From Psychrosphaera sp. B3R10 (GTDB lineage: Bacteria; Pseudomonadota; Gammaproteobacteria; Enterobacterales; Alteromonadaceae): a stretch of DNA of 64,000 nt. The stretch spans positions 143,869-207,868 of the forward strand of contig NZ_JAHKQH010000026.1 of NCBI RefSeq assembly GCF_018861025.1, in the 5' to 3' direction. Numbering within the stretch: the first letter of the stretch is position 1; each line of letters begins with the position of its first letter. Under the pieces are notes generated by a model, which ran no database searches, was not told the DNA's origin, and was given only the letters and a program-made list of their open reading frames with translations. This document shows positions 28,369 through 37,125 of this stretch, piece after piece. A program made the position numbers and the translations under genes.

Positions 28369-29238
28369 ATGCAAGACTCTAATTGGCCATACCGCTACGA
28401 CCTATTATTACGACTCAGACTTATCGAAGTTGTCGCTATGTGGGAGGGGCGAGTTAACACCAATCATCTGATAAAATATTTCGGCATTAAGCGCCAACAA
28501 GCGTCAAACGACATAAAAAAATATCGTGAAGACATTGCTCCTAACAATTTAACCTACGACAAATCGGCAAAAGCGTACACCCCAAGCGCGTCATTTACAG
28601 CAGTATTAACAACAGGTAGCGCAGACGAGTACTTGCATTTATTAGAGAGAAACTCCGACCTTAACTTAAGATTTGAACGCCTCGAATTAGGCTTTGGGCA
28701 CATCCATCAACTGCCTATGCCAAATCGAGCAATTAGCCCGGAAATCCTAAGGCCAATTGTTAAAGCATGTCAGCAAAACTTAAGGATTGAAGTTGATTAT
28801 CGCTCGATAAATGATCCGCAACCGGATGGCCGTGTTATCGCGCCCCATTCCATTATTTATGCCGCGAATCGCTGGCACGTTCGAGCGTTTTGTGAAAAAA
28901 ACCAAGGATATCGAGATTTTGTATTAACTCGATTTTTTAACACGCCAGAATTTGAAAGCGGAACAAGTGAACACACCGAAGCATTTGACATCGACTGGAA
29001 CACAAAGTTAGACGTAAGCCTAGTTCCGGACCCAAGACTTACTCCAAATCAAAAACAGGTAATTGAGCACGATTACGGCATGGAGGAAGGTAAGTTAACT
29101 CTTACGGTACGTGCTAGTTTACTTGCATATTTGTTAAAAGCCCTACGAATTGAGGCACACACTGTTCATGCCGATCCAAAAGCACAGCAAATCGTCGTTG
29201 AAAACTTTGATAAAATTAAAAATAGGGTGTTTGTTTAA
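28369..29238 (+). CDS. WYL-domain transcriptional regulator, CapW/BrxR-like
   Basis: This 289-aa protein has a winged-helix DNA-binding N-terminus (about 1-75, with FGIKRQQASNDIKKYRE as the likely recognition region), a WYL domain (about 125-205) and a C-terminal WCX-like extension. The WYL block HSIIYAANRWHVRAFCE followed by YRDFVLTRF is typical of CapW/BrxR regulators, dimeric repressors of CBASS and BREX antiviral systems. Here no defence gene is adjacent: the upstream region is empty and the next genes encode a mechanosensitive channel group. Palindromes upstream suggest autoregulation. The ligand is unknown. Confidence 0.82.
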   Translation: MQDSNWPYRYDLLLRLRLIEVVAMWEGRVNTNHLIKYFGIKRQQASNDIKKYREDIAPNNLTYDKSAKAYTPSASFTAVLTTGSADEYLHLLERNSDLNLRFERLELGFGHIHQLPMPNRAISPEILRPIVKACQQNLRIEVDYRSINDPQPDGRVIAPHSIIYAANRWHVRAFCEKNQGYRDFVLTRFFNTPEFESGTSEHTEAFDIDWNTKLDVSLVPDPRLTPNQKQVIEHDYGMEEGKLTLTVRASLLAYLLKALRIEAHTVHADPKAQQIVVENFDKIKNRVFV

Positions 29239-29278
29239 TCACTGAACATAACGTTAATGGAAATTTGGCGCTATTTTT

Positions 29279-29296
29279 AACCTGCGCCAGGTTTTC
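29279..29296 (+). terminator. Hairpin after WYL regulator
   Basis: AACCTG-CGC-CAGGTT followed by TT lies 40 nt past the stop. A second CAGGTTTTTT just downstream offers an alternative, larger stem with a T-run. Confidence 0.5.
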
Positions 29297-29420
29297 CCTG
29301 CGTCAGGTTTTTTAATCTCATTTTCGCCCAGAAACATTCAAACGTTAAAACGATTAGTTTATATCAATCCTTATAAATAACTCAGGCGATAAATATAGAG
29401 ATTGATTTAACGTATGCCCC

Positions 29421-30284
29421 TTATTTATTCTCTTGAGAAGAGCTTGGATGTGTTGATTTAACTTCAACATCAAACGGCTTGGTTTCACTTCCGGCGTATA
29501 GACTTAAGTGAGGGAATGGAATTTCAATTCCTTGCTCGTCAAAGGTCTTCTTAATCTCTTGATACATTGTGTTTTTAAGGGCTAAAAAGTTTTCCCTTTT
29601 TGCCCAAACTGAAAACTGAATATCAACTGAAGAACTGCCAAATCCCGTTAATATAAACAGCGGTGCTGGCTCTTCTAAGCAAATGACATTTTTTTCAGCA
29701 AGCCCAAATAATACGTCACGAACCGTTTCAATGTCTTCCTTATAAGCGATACCAATCTTTAAATCCGCGCGCCTAATTGGAAATTTAGTCAGGGTCGTAA
29801 CTGGGCTTTTAATCATATTTTCATTTGGAATTCGGACAAATAGATTGTCAAAGGTTCGAATTTTCACTGACAGTAAATCAATTGAAATGACTTCCCCGGT
29901 TACATCGCCTACCCTAATAATATCCGCTATTGAGAATGAACGCTCAATCATCAGGAATAATCCGCTGATAAGGTTGGATGCCGAGGTCTGTGACGCAAAA
30001 CCAATCGCAACGGTCAAGATACCAGCTGCGCCAATCAATAAACTTAAATCTATGCCTATATGTTTTAATGCCGAAACAGCAAACAGCGCCAAAAGCGTAT
30101 AAAAAACAACTCGCTTTAACAGAAAAAGTGCGTGTTTGGTGATCCTAGCTTCCACAAAAGTTGTAACCGCAGAACTGATCGCTCGGGAAATAAAATAGCC
30201 GACGATCAACAACAATAAAGCTTGAACCAACGTATAGAAATAAGAAGACTTTAGCTGTTCAACAAACTCAATAAAAACATCCAT
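29421..30284 (-). CDS. Small-conductance mechanosensitive channel, MscS family
   Basis: This protein of about 287 aa has three N-terminal helices, the pore-lining region (AAGILTVAIGFASQTSASNL), the beta domain (VGDVTGEVISIDLLSVKIRT) and the C-terminal GIEIPFPHLS signature. It opens under membrane tension to release solutes in osmotic downshock. I chose ATG 30284 with GGA about 10 nt upstream; an earlier TTG overlaps the upstream gene. It follows the gene at 30292-31080 by 7 nt, so they form an operon. The C-terminus is Ser/Lys-rich. Confidence 0.88.
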   Translation of the reverse strand: MDVFIEFVEQLKSSYFYTLVQALLLLIVGYFISRAISSAVTTFVEARITKHALFLLKRVVFYTLLALFAVSALKHIGIDLSLLIGAAGILTVAIGFASQTSASNLISGLFLMIERSFSIADIIRVGDVTGEVISIDLLSVKIRTFDNLFVRIPNENMIKSPVTTLTKFPIRRADLKIGIAYKEDIETVRDVLFGLAEKNVICLEEPAPLFILTGFGSSSVDIQFSVWAKRENFLALKNTMYQEIKKTFDEQGIEIPFPHLSLYAGSETKPFDVEVKSTHPSSSQENK

Positions 30285-30291
30285 AAAATTG

Positions 30292-31080
30292 TTATCCAAA
30301 AAGGTTACTGATACGACGAATTAGCTTGCCTTGATCTGAGGCTTTTCGCGGGTCGCTAATTTGTATATGCTCGCTCGATTCGTTCAAATCACTACTCTCG
30401 ATGTGCACTTCCACATGAGCAGAGTCATGATTTCTTTCAATCGAAATACCTGACGTCCATAGATTATGTTCCATGTCGCTGTATAAACTTAAGAAATTCA
30501 CTGGCACGTTAAGTCGATTAATTGTAAATGCTTTATTGTGGTTATTTTTCACCGTAATTGGTGTCGTCGCTCGATGAGAACGCATGACTAAATCCTCTAA
30601 CCGAGTTCTTGCCGATGTGTATTTTGCGTAGCAAATATCACCGTCTATTGTCGACGCACCAAACCAAGTATCTGATGGACGCCAAAATGGCACGTCAATT
30701 AAACATTCTTTCTGTAGTAGCGCGGTAACGCTAAACCAAATAGGTGTTGTAACAAAAAGTTTAACCTTTTCACCAGCAAGGATGGTGACAGGTGATGCAG
30801 GCCTTGTCACAACAGACTTATCTGCAAGCCGAGGGGCTACCCTCAAAGTAGTTGCAGTTTGTTTTTCTAAATATCTGCCGGCGACTTTATCGCCATCCAA
30901 ATCGATATGTTGGCCGTCAGACAGTACAATTTCACTATCTAGCTCGGTTTGGGTTTCAATATTCCAAATTTTCCACTCGTCTACCAAGCGTTGGATCACA
31001 AACGATCGTTCGCCAATACTCCAGCTTCTTAGCTCAAGTTCATTAAATGAAAAATCACCCCACCATTGTTCTCGACTCAT
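30292..31080 (-). CDS. Unknown protein in operon with MscS channel (possibly DUF432-like)
   Basis: This 262-aa soluble protein has no signal peptide or membrane helix. It starts MSREQWWGDFSFNELELRSW and contains a beta-rich body with a central WFSVTALLQKECLIDVPFWR block. It resembles, from memory only, the DUF432 family, which is often linked to MscS channels. It ends 7 nt before the channel start on the same strand. A cytoplasmic partner or regulator of the channel is inferred from context. Confidence 0.6.
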   Translation of the reverse strand: MSREQWWGDFSFNELELRSWSIGERSFVIQRLVDEWKIWNIETQTELDSEIVLSDGQHIDLDGDKVAGRYLEKQTATTLRVAPRLADKSVVTRPASPVTILAGEKVKLFVTTPIWFSVTALLQKECLIDVPFWRPSDTWFGASTIDGDICYAKYTSARTRLEDLVMRSHRATTPITVKNNHNKAFTINRLNVPVNFLSLYSDMEHNLWTSGISIERNHDSAHVEVHIESSDLNESSEHIQISDPRKASDQGKLIRRISNLFG

Positions 31081-31127
31081 TTGTCACTCTTAATCTGTAA
31101 ATAGTAAATTAAATTGCCGCTAGCGGT

Positions 31128-31607
31128 TTAAAATATATAAGGCAGCAACAAAAACCTGAAAAGTAAATCACCAAAACCCCAAATAAAAGTTCCGGCCATT
31201 AATAACGAGACCTCTAAAATACCGAGTTGAAAACGAACATGGTCTTTTAAATAATCCAGTTTATCTTCAAATTCATCTTCGATACTTAAGATCTCTTTAT
31301 CTATGTATTCTTTCGGCGCGTTGTATTTTCTCAATTTTAATTTTGCTTTAGACAACGCCAATCGATGTTGGATATTCAATCGGCTGACAAGTAATCGTTC
31401 TTGAATTACGCCACCGATGCTTGACCAAACGCCCAGCAGGGTTACCAAGCAACCACTGCGAGTTACCCACTCGATATCGACAAAATTTATTTTTGTTAGA
31501 TAAATCCCGATACCGACTAATATTACCGCTAATGCCCAAGTCATAATGGGTTGTCTATTTTTAATATTGGCAATGTCTTCGTTGTATAAAACTTTTGGAT
31601 CATTCAA
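31128..31607 (-). CDS. Membrane protein of unknown function
   Basis: This 159-aa protein has two helices near the N-terminus (about 20-40 and 50-70), a charged cytoplasmic region with a likely coiled coil (about 75-120, rich in Lys/Glu/Asp) and a C-terminal hydrophobic stretch (about 128-158). No family is recognised. It sits upstream of the DUF432-like and MscS genes on the same strand, 47 nt away, and may belong to the same operon. Confidence 0.65.
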   Translation of the reverse strand: MNDPKVLYNEDIANIKNRQPIMTWALAVILVGIGIYLTKINFVDIEWVTRSGCLVTLLGVWSSIGGVIQERLLVSRLNIQHRLALSKAKLKLRKYNAPKEYIDKEILSIEDEFEDKLDYLKDHVRFQLGILEVSLLMAGTFIWGFGDLLFRFLLLPYIF

Positions 31608-31979
31608 GGTAATAAGATTCTTTAATTTAATGTTTAAAACTATGCAAACGGTGTTTTAACCATAGCGTATGAGCGAACTTATGTCTTATACCCTACTTTT
31701 ATTCACAACGGTAGAACAGACAAACATTCGGTAAATAAAAGTTATTATTCATTTAATTAAAGCCCACTTTTTTGCCTCAATCTTCGATAAGTCGCCGTAT
31801 TTATTATATTAAAAACCTAGGAATACCAGTTCAGTTTAACCCTAACTCATTATTAAAATGACAAAACAGTTATGAGGTTGTGTTAAATATTATTAACATT
31901 TAATGTTAAAAATGTTTGACATCAAAAAGAGAATACCTTACCTTTCATGTCAAATATATTTAACATAAAGGAAACTCAA
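31608..31979. promoter_or_regulatory. Divergent promoter region with inverted repeats
   Basis: This 372-bp AT-rich region has no gene. It holds TGTTAA-N6-TTAACA (31881-31898). Further right a TTTGACAT and an ATGTCAAA lie about 27 bp apart before the membrane-protein start. These are candidates for binding by the XRE regulator encoded at 32402. Confidence 0.4.
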
Positions 31980-32402
31980 ATGTCTTTTCACGAAAAATCC
32001 TCTTGGATAATGGCGTTATCTTTATTAGTAAGTTCAGCACTTTATTTTTTTATCATGGTGTCAATGTCTGGAACGGAAGATTTAGCCGCACCAAACCTTC
32101 CTGTACTGATTGTTTTCACTATTGTTTTAACCGTTTTAGCAACAGTTGGTCATATTATAATTGCCGCGCTAAAGCCCTCCGAAGCAATCGACACGGTTGA
32201 TGAACGTGAGCAACAGTTTTTTGCAAAGGCAAAAAGCATTGCCTCAAATGTGCTGGCAATAGGTATCTTTATTTCACTCTTTTTGTTTATCTTTTCAACG
32301 AGTGGCAACTTGCTATTTTATATGGTGCTTGGCAGTTTAATTGTGAGTCAACTCACTGAAGAAATTATGAAAATTGTATTCTACCGAAAGGCACTTTATT
32401 AA
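31980..32402 (+). CDS. Four-helix membrane protein, coupled to XRE regulator
   Basis: This 140-aa protein has four predicted membrane helices and a charged loop (DTVDEREQQFFAKAK) between the second and third. ATG 31980 has AAGGAAA about 7 nt upstream, which favours it over the longer frame. The DERE loop is like that in DUF2178-type proteins that are commonly paired with a small HTH protein. Its stop overlaps the next ATG by one base (TAATG). The function is unknown; a small regulated membrane module is inferred. Confidence 0.7.
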   Translation: MSFHEKSSWIMALSLLVSSALYFFIMVSMSGTEDLAAPNLPVLIVFTIVLTVLATVGHIIIAALKPSEAIDTVDEREQQFFAKAKSIASNVLAIGIFISLFLFIFSTSGNLLFYMVLGSLIVSQLTEEIMKIVFYRKALY

Positions 32403-32629
32403 TGGCAGCAAAGCAATTGCCAGTGGCAAACAATGTTAAGGAATTACGAGAATCTAACAGCGAGATGACTCAGACAGAACTTGGCGAAGCCGTTGGAGTC
32501 ACTCGACAAACCGTTGCCGCGATAGAACAGCGACGGTATGCCCCAAGTTTGGAAACGGCATTTAGGATCGCTCGTGTATTTAATGTTGGCATCGAACAAG
32601 TCTTTGAATGGGACGAAACCTTTGAATAA
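32402..32629 (+). CDS. Small XRE-family transcriptional regulator
   Basis: This 75-aa protein is essentially one Cro/C1-type helix-turn-helix: VKELRESNSEMTQTELGEAV then VTRQTVAAIEQRRYAPS, ending with FNVGIEQVFEWDE. It lacks a sensor domain. It is coupled to the membrane-protein gene by a one-base overlap and probably controls that pair. Confidence 0.88.
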   Translation: MAAKQLPVANNVKELRESNSEMTQTELGEAVGVTRQTVAAIEQRRYAPSLETAFRIARVFNVGIEQVFEWDETFE

Positions 32630-32862
32630 ATTTTGAAGTAACTGCCATCATGTTTAACTCATTTGTTATTTTAATTTACTAGCAGTTAGCTGTTAATATT
32701 GACCACATCAATTGAAACATAACTAGTGTGAACATTCATACAATACAACTTACAAAATCGCGAACTAGACTTCATGTTAAGTCAATTGCCTTAAATCACA
32801 TTAAAGTGGTTTAAGGCAATTTGGATTGGTATAAACACAATTGTGAACGTGACCTTTCCTTT

Positions 32863-34284
32863 TTAGCGTGTTGTAACTGACCGCGTAAAAACTCGATAAG
32901 CAAAAGCAGGTAAAATAACCTTACCAGTCAAGTCAGTTTTTTCCCCCGTAAAACCATCTTGCCACATTTTACCCGATACCGTTTTAGGTATGTCAAAGCT
33001 AACACTCTGTTTTTTTGTATTCGCCAAAACCAGCACCTGTTTTAAATTGGTTGAACGTGTGAATGCGACAACATCTTTTGAACTAAAAGCTTCTAACGAC
33101 CCTCGGCGCAAAGCTTCACTTTCATTAAACATTTTAAGAATTTTAGTGTATTCCGCCGTTAACGAAGATTTACGTTTCCAATCAATATCTTGACTGGTAA
33201 ATGGAAATGTTAGTGCGTAGGGCAAACCAATTTCCTGACCGTTATAAACCATTGGGGTTGCCTGCATGTAGGCTGCGATAACAAAAGCAGACATTGAAGC
33301 AGCTTCTCCACCAAATACAACTTGAGGTGTTCCCTCTGCGCCATTAACATCATGATTGGTTGTGTATCTTACAATCCGCTGATCCGCTCTTGAATCTTTG
33401 TAATCGTCCGCATGTTCATTATCTAATTTGCGTGCATCACCGCCGTTAAATACGTCTTTGAGTCGGTCAAAAAAATGAAAACCAAAATTGAAATCGAATC
33501 CCAATGCGTAGTTTTCACTTCGCGCGCCTTCTGCTAATAACAATAGATTGTGTGATTTAATCGAGCGCAGGCTCTTAATAGCATCTTCCCAAAAAGCCAA
33601 AGTTGGGCTGTCAGAATAATCAAATCGAAACCCGTCAATATTGGCGTTAAAAACCCAATAACGCATAGCATCAATCAGTTCTTGTTTCATATTATTATTT
33701 TCAAAATTAAGCTGCACAACATCGGCCCACCCATTTGGGATTGTTAGCATTCCTTTGCTATTTCGTGAATGGAAGTCTTTGTGGCTGCGAACCCAAGGGT
33801 GGTCCCAGGCAGTGTGATTTGGGACAAAATCTAAAATAACGGCCATTCCACGAGCATGAGCACCATCAACTAAGTTACGTAAGTCTTTTAACGTCCCGTA
33901 CTCTGCTGCAATGCCTTTATAATCGATAATACTGTACGGTGAATTAACCGACTTAAGCTTGCCATTAGGGTAAATCGGCATCAAATAAATAACATTAATA
34001 CCAAGCGCTTTAATGTTGTCGAGTCGATTAGTAACATGCTGAAAATGACCACTTGGGCTAAATGCTCGCATATTCACTTGATAAATTACCGTATCCTGTG
34101 GTGCCGGTACTTTATTAAAAGGAACAGCGTATTGTGAATATTCCAGTGCAAAACTGTTAAAAATGAAACCCCAAACCCCCATTATCGATAGAAATACACG
34201 TTTAAAGCGAACTCGTGAACTCAGCAAGTTGCCAATGTTTTTAGGAGCGAACAGGCGTAAGCCTAGATGTGTTGATTTACTCAT
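32863..34284 (-). CDS. Secreted alpha-amylase, GH13
   Basis: This 473-aa protein has a long N-terminal export signal (basic segment, then VFLSIMGVWGFIFNSFA) followed by a GH13 barrel. The four conserved regions are present: LDFVPNHT, GFRFDYSD (nucleophile Asp about 222), LLAEGAR (acid/base Glu about 252) and TTNHD (Asp about 312). It should hydrolyse alpha-1,4-glucan in the periplasm. I chose ATG 34284 because GAGGA lies 8 nt upstream. A TTAACC box with a -10-like hexamer lies about 90-120 nt upstream, linking it to the rest of the locus. Confidence 0.9.
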   Translation of the reverse strand: MSKSTHLGLRLFAPKNIGNLLSSRVRFKRVFLSIMGVWGFIFNSFALEYSQYAVPFNKVPAPQDTVIYQVNMRAFSPSGHFQHVTNRLDNIKALGINVIYLMPIYPNGKLKSVNSPYSIIDYKGIAAEYGTLKDLRNLVDGAHARGMAVILDFVPNHTAWDHPWVRSHKDFHSRNSKGMLTIPNGWADVVQLNFENNNMKQELIDAMRYWVFNANIDGFRFDYSDSPTLAFWEDAIKSLRSIKSHNLLLLAEGARSENYALGFDFNFGFHFFDRLKDVFNGGDARKLDNEHADDYKDSRADQRIVRYTTNHDVNGAEGTPQVVFGGEAASMSAFVIAAYMQATPMVYNGQEIGLPYALTFPFTSQDIDWKRKSSLTAEYTKILKMFNESEALRRGSLEAFSSKDVVAFTRSTNLKQVLVLANTKKQSVSFDIPKTVSGKMWQDGFTGEKTDLTGKVILPAFAYRVFTRSVTTR

Positions 34285-34370
34285 TCGTGCATTCCTCATT
34301 AAAATAAATTTCATGCCAACAGCGCATGATCGGTTTGTTTATATATAAACGTCGTAGCGTCAGCATTCGT

Positions 34371-34403
34371 AGAATGATTTGATGAGGGTTAAAGCAGGGT
34401 TAA
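34371..34403 (-). promoter_or_regulatory. TTAACC box plus -10, upstream of GH13 amylase 32863-34284
   Basis: On the minus strand TTAACC-N5-TTAACC (34403-34387) is followed after exactly 10 bp by CATTCT (34376-34371). The exact 11-bp-period repeat matches others in this locus. Confidence 0.75.
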
Positions 34404-34538
34404 GATTTTAAAAAAGAAGGATGTCAGTGAATACTTAGACAATACGATTACGTAGGTGTGTTGATTTATAAGCTGCCGCAATAAAGGCAATAGGCGTAAC
34501 AATATTCGACAAATTTTGTTGTAGAAATTAGGGTTAAC

Positions 34539-34571
34539 TTAACCCGAAATTAACCACAACTGCATTACTGT
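34539..34571 (+). promoter_or_regulatory. TTAACC box plus -10, plus strand, no gene downstream
   Basis: TTAACC-N5-TTAACC (34539-34555) is followed after 10 bp by TACTGT. It overlaps a symmetric GGGTTAA-C-TTAACCC. The next plus-strand gene is over 1 kb away, so it may start a short RNA antisense to the lipoprotein gene at 34629-35189, or be an auxiliary site for the amylase. The rest of the 344-bp gap (34285-34628) shows no gene. Confidence 0.6.
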
Positions 34572-34628
34572 GGTATTAACGACTTAAACAATGTCATTAA
34601 CAAACAAAATTAATAGATTAAAAAGAAT

Positions 34629-35189
34629 CTACTTTTCAACATAACTCACCATCAGCCATGCTTGCTGGGGAGTGGCTTCTGACGTGACTTTAAGTTTGAT
34701 ATTTAATACCGATGGGTTGGCATTATGCGGTAATTCAAAGTAGAGATCTTTTGAATCCGCTAATACTGAATAATATTTAACTTTAAATATTGACGGACGA
34801 TTGTTGACCAGTCCAAATTTTGACTCTTCGATAAACGAGTTGGTATTGGTAAAGCCAAATTCATGTTGCCAATCTTTGCTAGTAATTTTAAATCGTTGGC
34901 CGTAATTATCGATGGGTGCTTTTGAAATATCGAGATTATTTAGGACGTATAATTGTTTATCGGCGTCATAGGTAAATTTGTTGTAGATTGTTGGATTCCA
35001 ACCGGTATATGAGTTGGGCAAGTATAAATCGAAGTCAAGTTTATAACCACTTTGTTTGTAAAAACTGTCTTCTGTTAGTGGTGCAGACGCTTTTTCAACT
35101 AAGTAATTGTTATCACAACCTAATAGCAGCCCAAAACAACAAGGTAAATACAACAACCAAGATTTTATGTTAAATCGTAAAGTGGACAT
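34629..35189 (-). CDS. Lipoprotein with SusE/F-like starch-binding module
   Basis: This 186-aa protein has a lipoprotein signal ending GLLLGC. Its mature part resembles one beta-sandwich module: LYLPNSYTGWNPTIYNKFTY, then YVLNNLDIS, then GQRFKITSKDWQHEFGF. The same order of motifs occurs in the C-terminal modules of the GH13 enzyme at 42190 and the pullulanase homologue at 50674 (for example LYIRSDFNGW and FKFANAEWNFRIG). I infer it binds alpha-glucan at the cell surface or in the periplasm. It lies upstream of the GH13 amylase on the same strand. Confidence 0.65.
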   Translation of the reverse strand: MSTLRFNIKSWLLYLPCCFGLLLGCDNNYLVEKASAPLTEDSFYKQSGYKLDFDLYLPNSYTGWNPTIYNKFTYDADKQLYVLNNLDISKAPIDNYGQRFKITSKDWQHEFGFTNTNSFIEESKFGLVNNRPSIFKVKYYSVLADSKDLYFELPHNANPSVLNIKLKVTSEATPQQAWLMVSYVEK

Positions 35190-35719
35190 ATCAAACCTTT
35201 ATAAATTAACGTTAAGTGCAGCTAAGAAATCAAATTGTACAAATGATAATTCATCATAGCGAAATTGTTTTTTAAGGAATATAGCATGCATACGAATGTT
35301 TCATTAATTATAACGTTAAGTGGTGTTAGGGCATGATTAGCTGTATACAAAATGTTAAGTACTAACACAGACAGTAAATTAATAAACAACGTTTTGATTG
35401 ACTAAACATAGTCATTAGACGATTAAAACAAGGCAACGTGTGACCAACAATAAATGTGTTCAAACAATATATGCTATTGTCACAAGCTTAAGAGCGCATG
35501 TGATCTTTGACCAATCGTTGAACAAAAACGAAGGGGTTATTAAGGACATCCGGCTGAAAGATACCATTGATTTACGGTACCGATTCACCTTTTTATCAAA
35601 TCGTTACTTAATTGATTTTGCTGACGTTAAGAAATTTTGTCAGGGAAATAATATATCTACTAGAAACCAAACTTGTCACACTGGCATGTTTTACGCTAAC
35701 CACCATAGGCAGTCTTAAA
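35190..35719. other. Intergenic region before histidine kinase; degenerate box
   Basis: This 530-bp gap holds a possible minus-strand promoter for the lipoprotein: CTAATC-N5-CTAACA (35340-35324) then TATAAT (35312-35307) at 11 bp, a degenerate form of the TTAACC box. A 92-codon frame (GTG 35440 to 35718) ends one base before the kinase ATG but resembles nothing I know. I saw no RNA gene. Confidence 0.4.
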
Positions 35720-37033
35720 ATGATCAATTTTAAGTTAGGGCAATTTAAAATAACCTTTGTCGTTACGATATCGGCTATTTTGTTTATATTTTTGTATCTT
35801 GCTTATTCTAGTTGGCATTTTCAACAACAATACGTTCATGATCAAAGTGAAGATCTCAACGAGTTTACCAATCGTTCAATTTCTAGAATAAACGCCAACC
35901 CTCACCGCTTTATCGGCGAAAATAAAGAGATAATAGGAACGCAACGAATGAAGCTCGTTGATGACTTTAATGAGTTATCTAAAATACTGCCGGCTGACGT
36001 TGGTAAAGATGATTTGGTGTATGAACAAATAAATGTCATTTTTCTCAAATTTAAAGGTTTTTTTTCGGTATCCGATGTCACCCTAGTTTATCCGGTTGAC
36101 GTTGATGGTATTCAGTTTTATGCCTATGCCTATACCAGTAACGCCATTAATGACGCTCGATTAAATACACACCTAAGTGAAGGCCTACAACCAGCAATAT
36201 TTCTTGCTATTGCCCTAATATCTATACTGTTAATCGTGCAACTTATGCAAATAAATAACGTCGGAAAAATGGTAAATCAACTGGCTAACTGGGCCGATAC
36301 TTTGTCCACAACTAAGAAGTTTCAACCGCCACCAAAATTGGCTTCTGGCGGCATTAATTTCCTTGCCCATACCATGAGTAATAGTCTTAATACTTTTAGC
36401 GACATTTTAGAGAAAGAACATACGTTTGCCCGCTTTAGCAGCCATGAGCTGCGCACTCAGGTTGCGGTGCTCTCCGTTAATATGGAAATACTCGAAGTCA
36501 TAATGAAGGACTTGTCCTCGGAGGAACGCAAAGTTCTTAACCGAATGTTAATTGCGATTGAAGATATGAAGTACCAAACCGAAGCTCTATTATGGCTAGG
36601 TAAAGCAACAGAAAACGAGCTAGAGTTTAGTGACTGTAATATTGTTGAAATTTTAAACAAAGCAATTGAATTAAATAACCATATTATCGAAAACAAAGAT
36701 GTGAAGATCATTATGTCTGGCGGCGACTTGACCATTTTTAGTCAGGAAACATTATTGCAAATAGCCTTGAACAACTTGATCCGAAACGCATTTCAAAATA
36801 CCAACGAGGGGCTTGTCCATATCGCCGTTGCTCGTAGTAGTTTTTCTATTGTAAATACCAACATGGGTTCGCCTGGGAATAGTAAAAATTTAGATGGTTT
36901 TGGTATAGGTTTGGTTCTTGTACAGCGTATTGTTGAAAAGATAGACCTCGTTTATAACGTCGAAAACTTTGATAAGGGCCGCTCAGTCGAGTTGTCATTG
37001 GCAAACGTAATCATCGATGTCAGTGAAAAATAG
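35720..37033 (+). CDS. Sensor histidine kinase, partner probably the distant OmpR-type regulator
   Basis: This 437-aa inner-membrane kinase has one helix near residues 10-32, a periplasmic sensor domain (about 33-150) and a second helix (about 155-180). The dimerisation box FSSHELRTQ carries the phosphorylated His 242. The ATP-binding domain has the N box LNNLIRNAFQNT and the G box DGFGIGLVLV. ATG 35720 is preferred to a TTG 36 codons earlier. No response regulator is adjacent. The only orphan OmpR-type regulator nearby is at 55485, across the alpha-glucan locus. Sensing of maltodextrins or another glucan signal is inferred. Confidence 0.85.
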   Translation: MINFKLGQFKITFVVTISAILFIFLYLAYSSWHFQQQYVHDQSEDLNEFTNRSISRINANPHRFIGENKEIIGTQRMKLVDDFNELSKILPADVGKDDLVYEQINVIFLKFKGFFSVSDVTLVYPVDVDGIQFYAYAYTSNAINDARLNTHLSEGLQPAIFLAIALISILLIVQLMQINNVGKMVNQLANWADTLSTTKKFQPPPKLASGGINFLAHTMSNSLNTFSDILEKEHTFARFSSHELRTQVAVLSVNMEILEVIMKDLSSEERKVLNRMLIAIEDMKYQTEALLWLGKATENELEFSDCNIVEILNKAIELNNHIIENKDVKIIMSGGDLTIFSQETLLQIALNNLIRNAFQNTNEGLVHIAVARSSFSIVNTNMGSPGNSKNLDGFGIGLVLVQRIVEKIDLVYNVENFDKGRSVELSLANVIIDVSEK

Positions 37034-37061
37034 TTGATAACCCTAAAATAAATGCAAAAGC

Positions 37062-37094
37062 TTAACCGTTATTTAACCTCAATTTATTTATATT
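37062..37094 (+). promoter_or_regulatory. TTAACC box plus -10 for GH13 37126-39024
   Basis: TTAACC-N5-TTAACC (37062-37078), 10 bp, then TATATT (37089-37094). The predicted leader to the ATG is short, about 25 nt. The half-sites would take the place of a -35 element, as in PhoB-type activation. Confidence 0.8.
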
Positions 37095-37125
37095 TCTTTA
37101 CTGTCTAAATTAGTTAAGGAACACA

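Noticed and set aside
28369-29238. Active antiviral defence island around the WYL regulator
   Set aside because: No cyclase, effector, methyltransferase or BREX gene lies within several kilobases on either side.
35440-35718. 92-codon frame ending one base before the kinase start
   Set aside because: GTG start, no similarity to known proteins, and it could be chance; recorded only as part of the gap.
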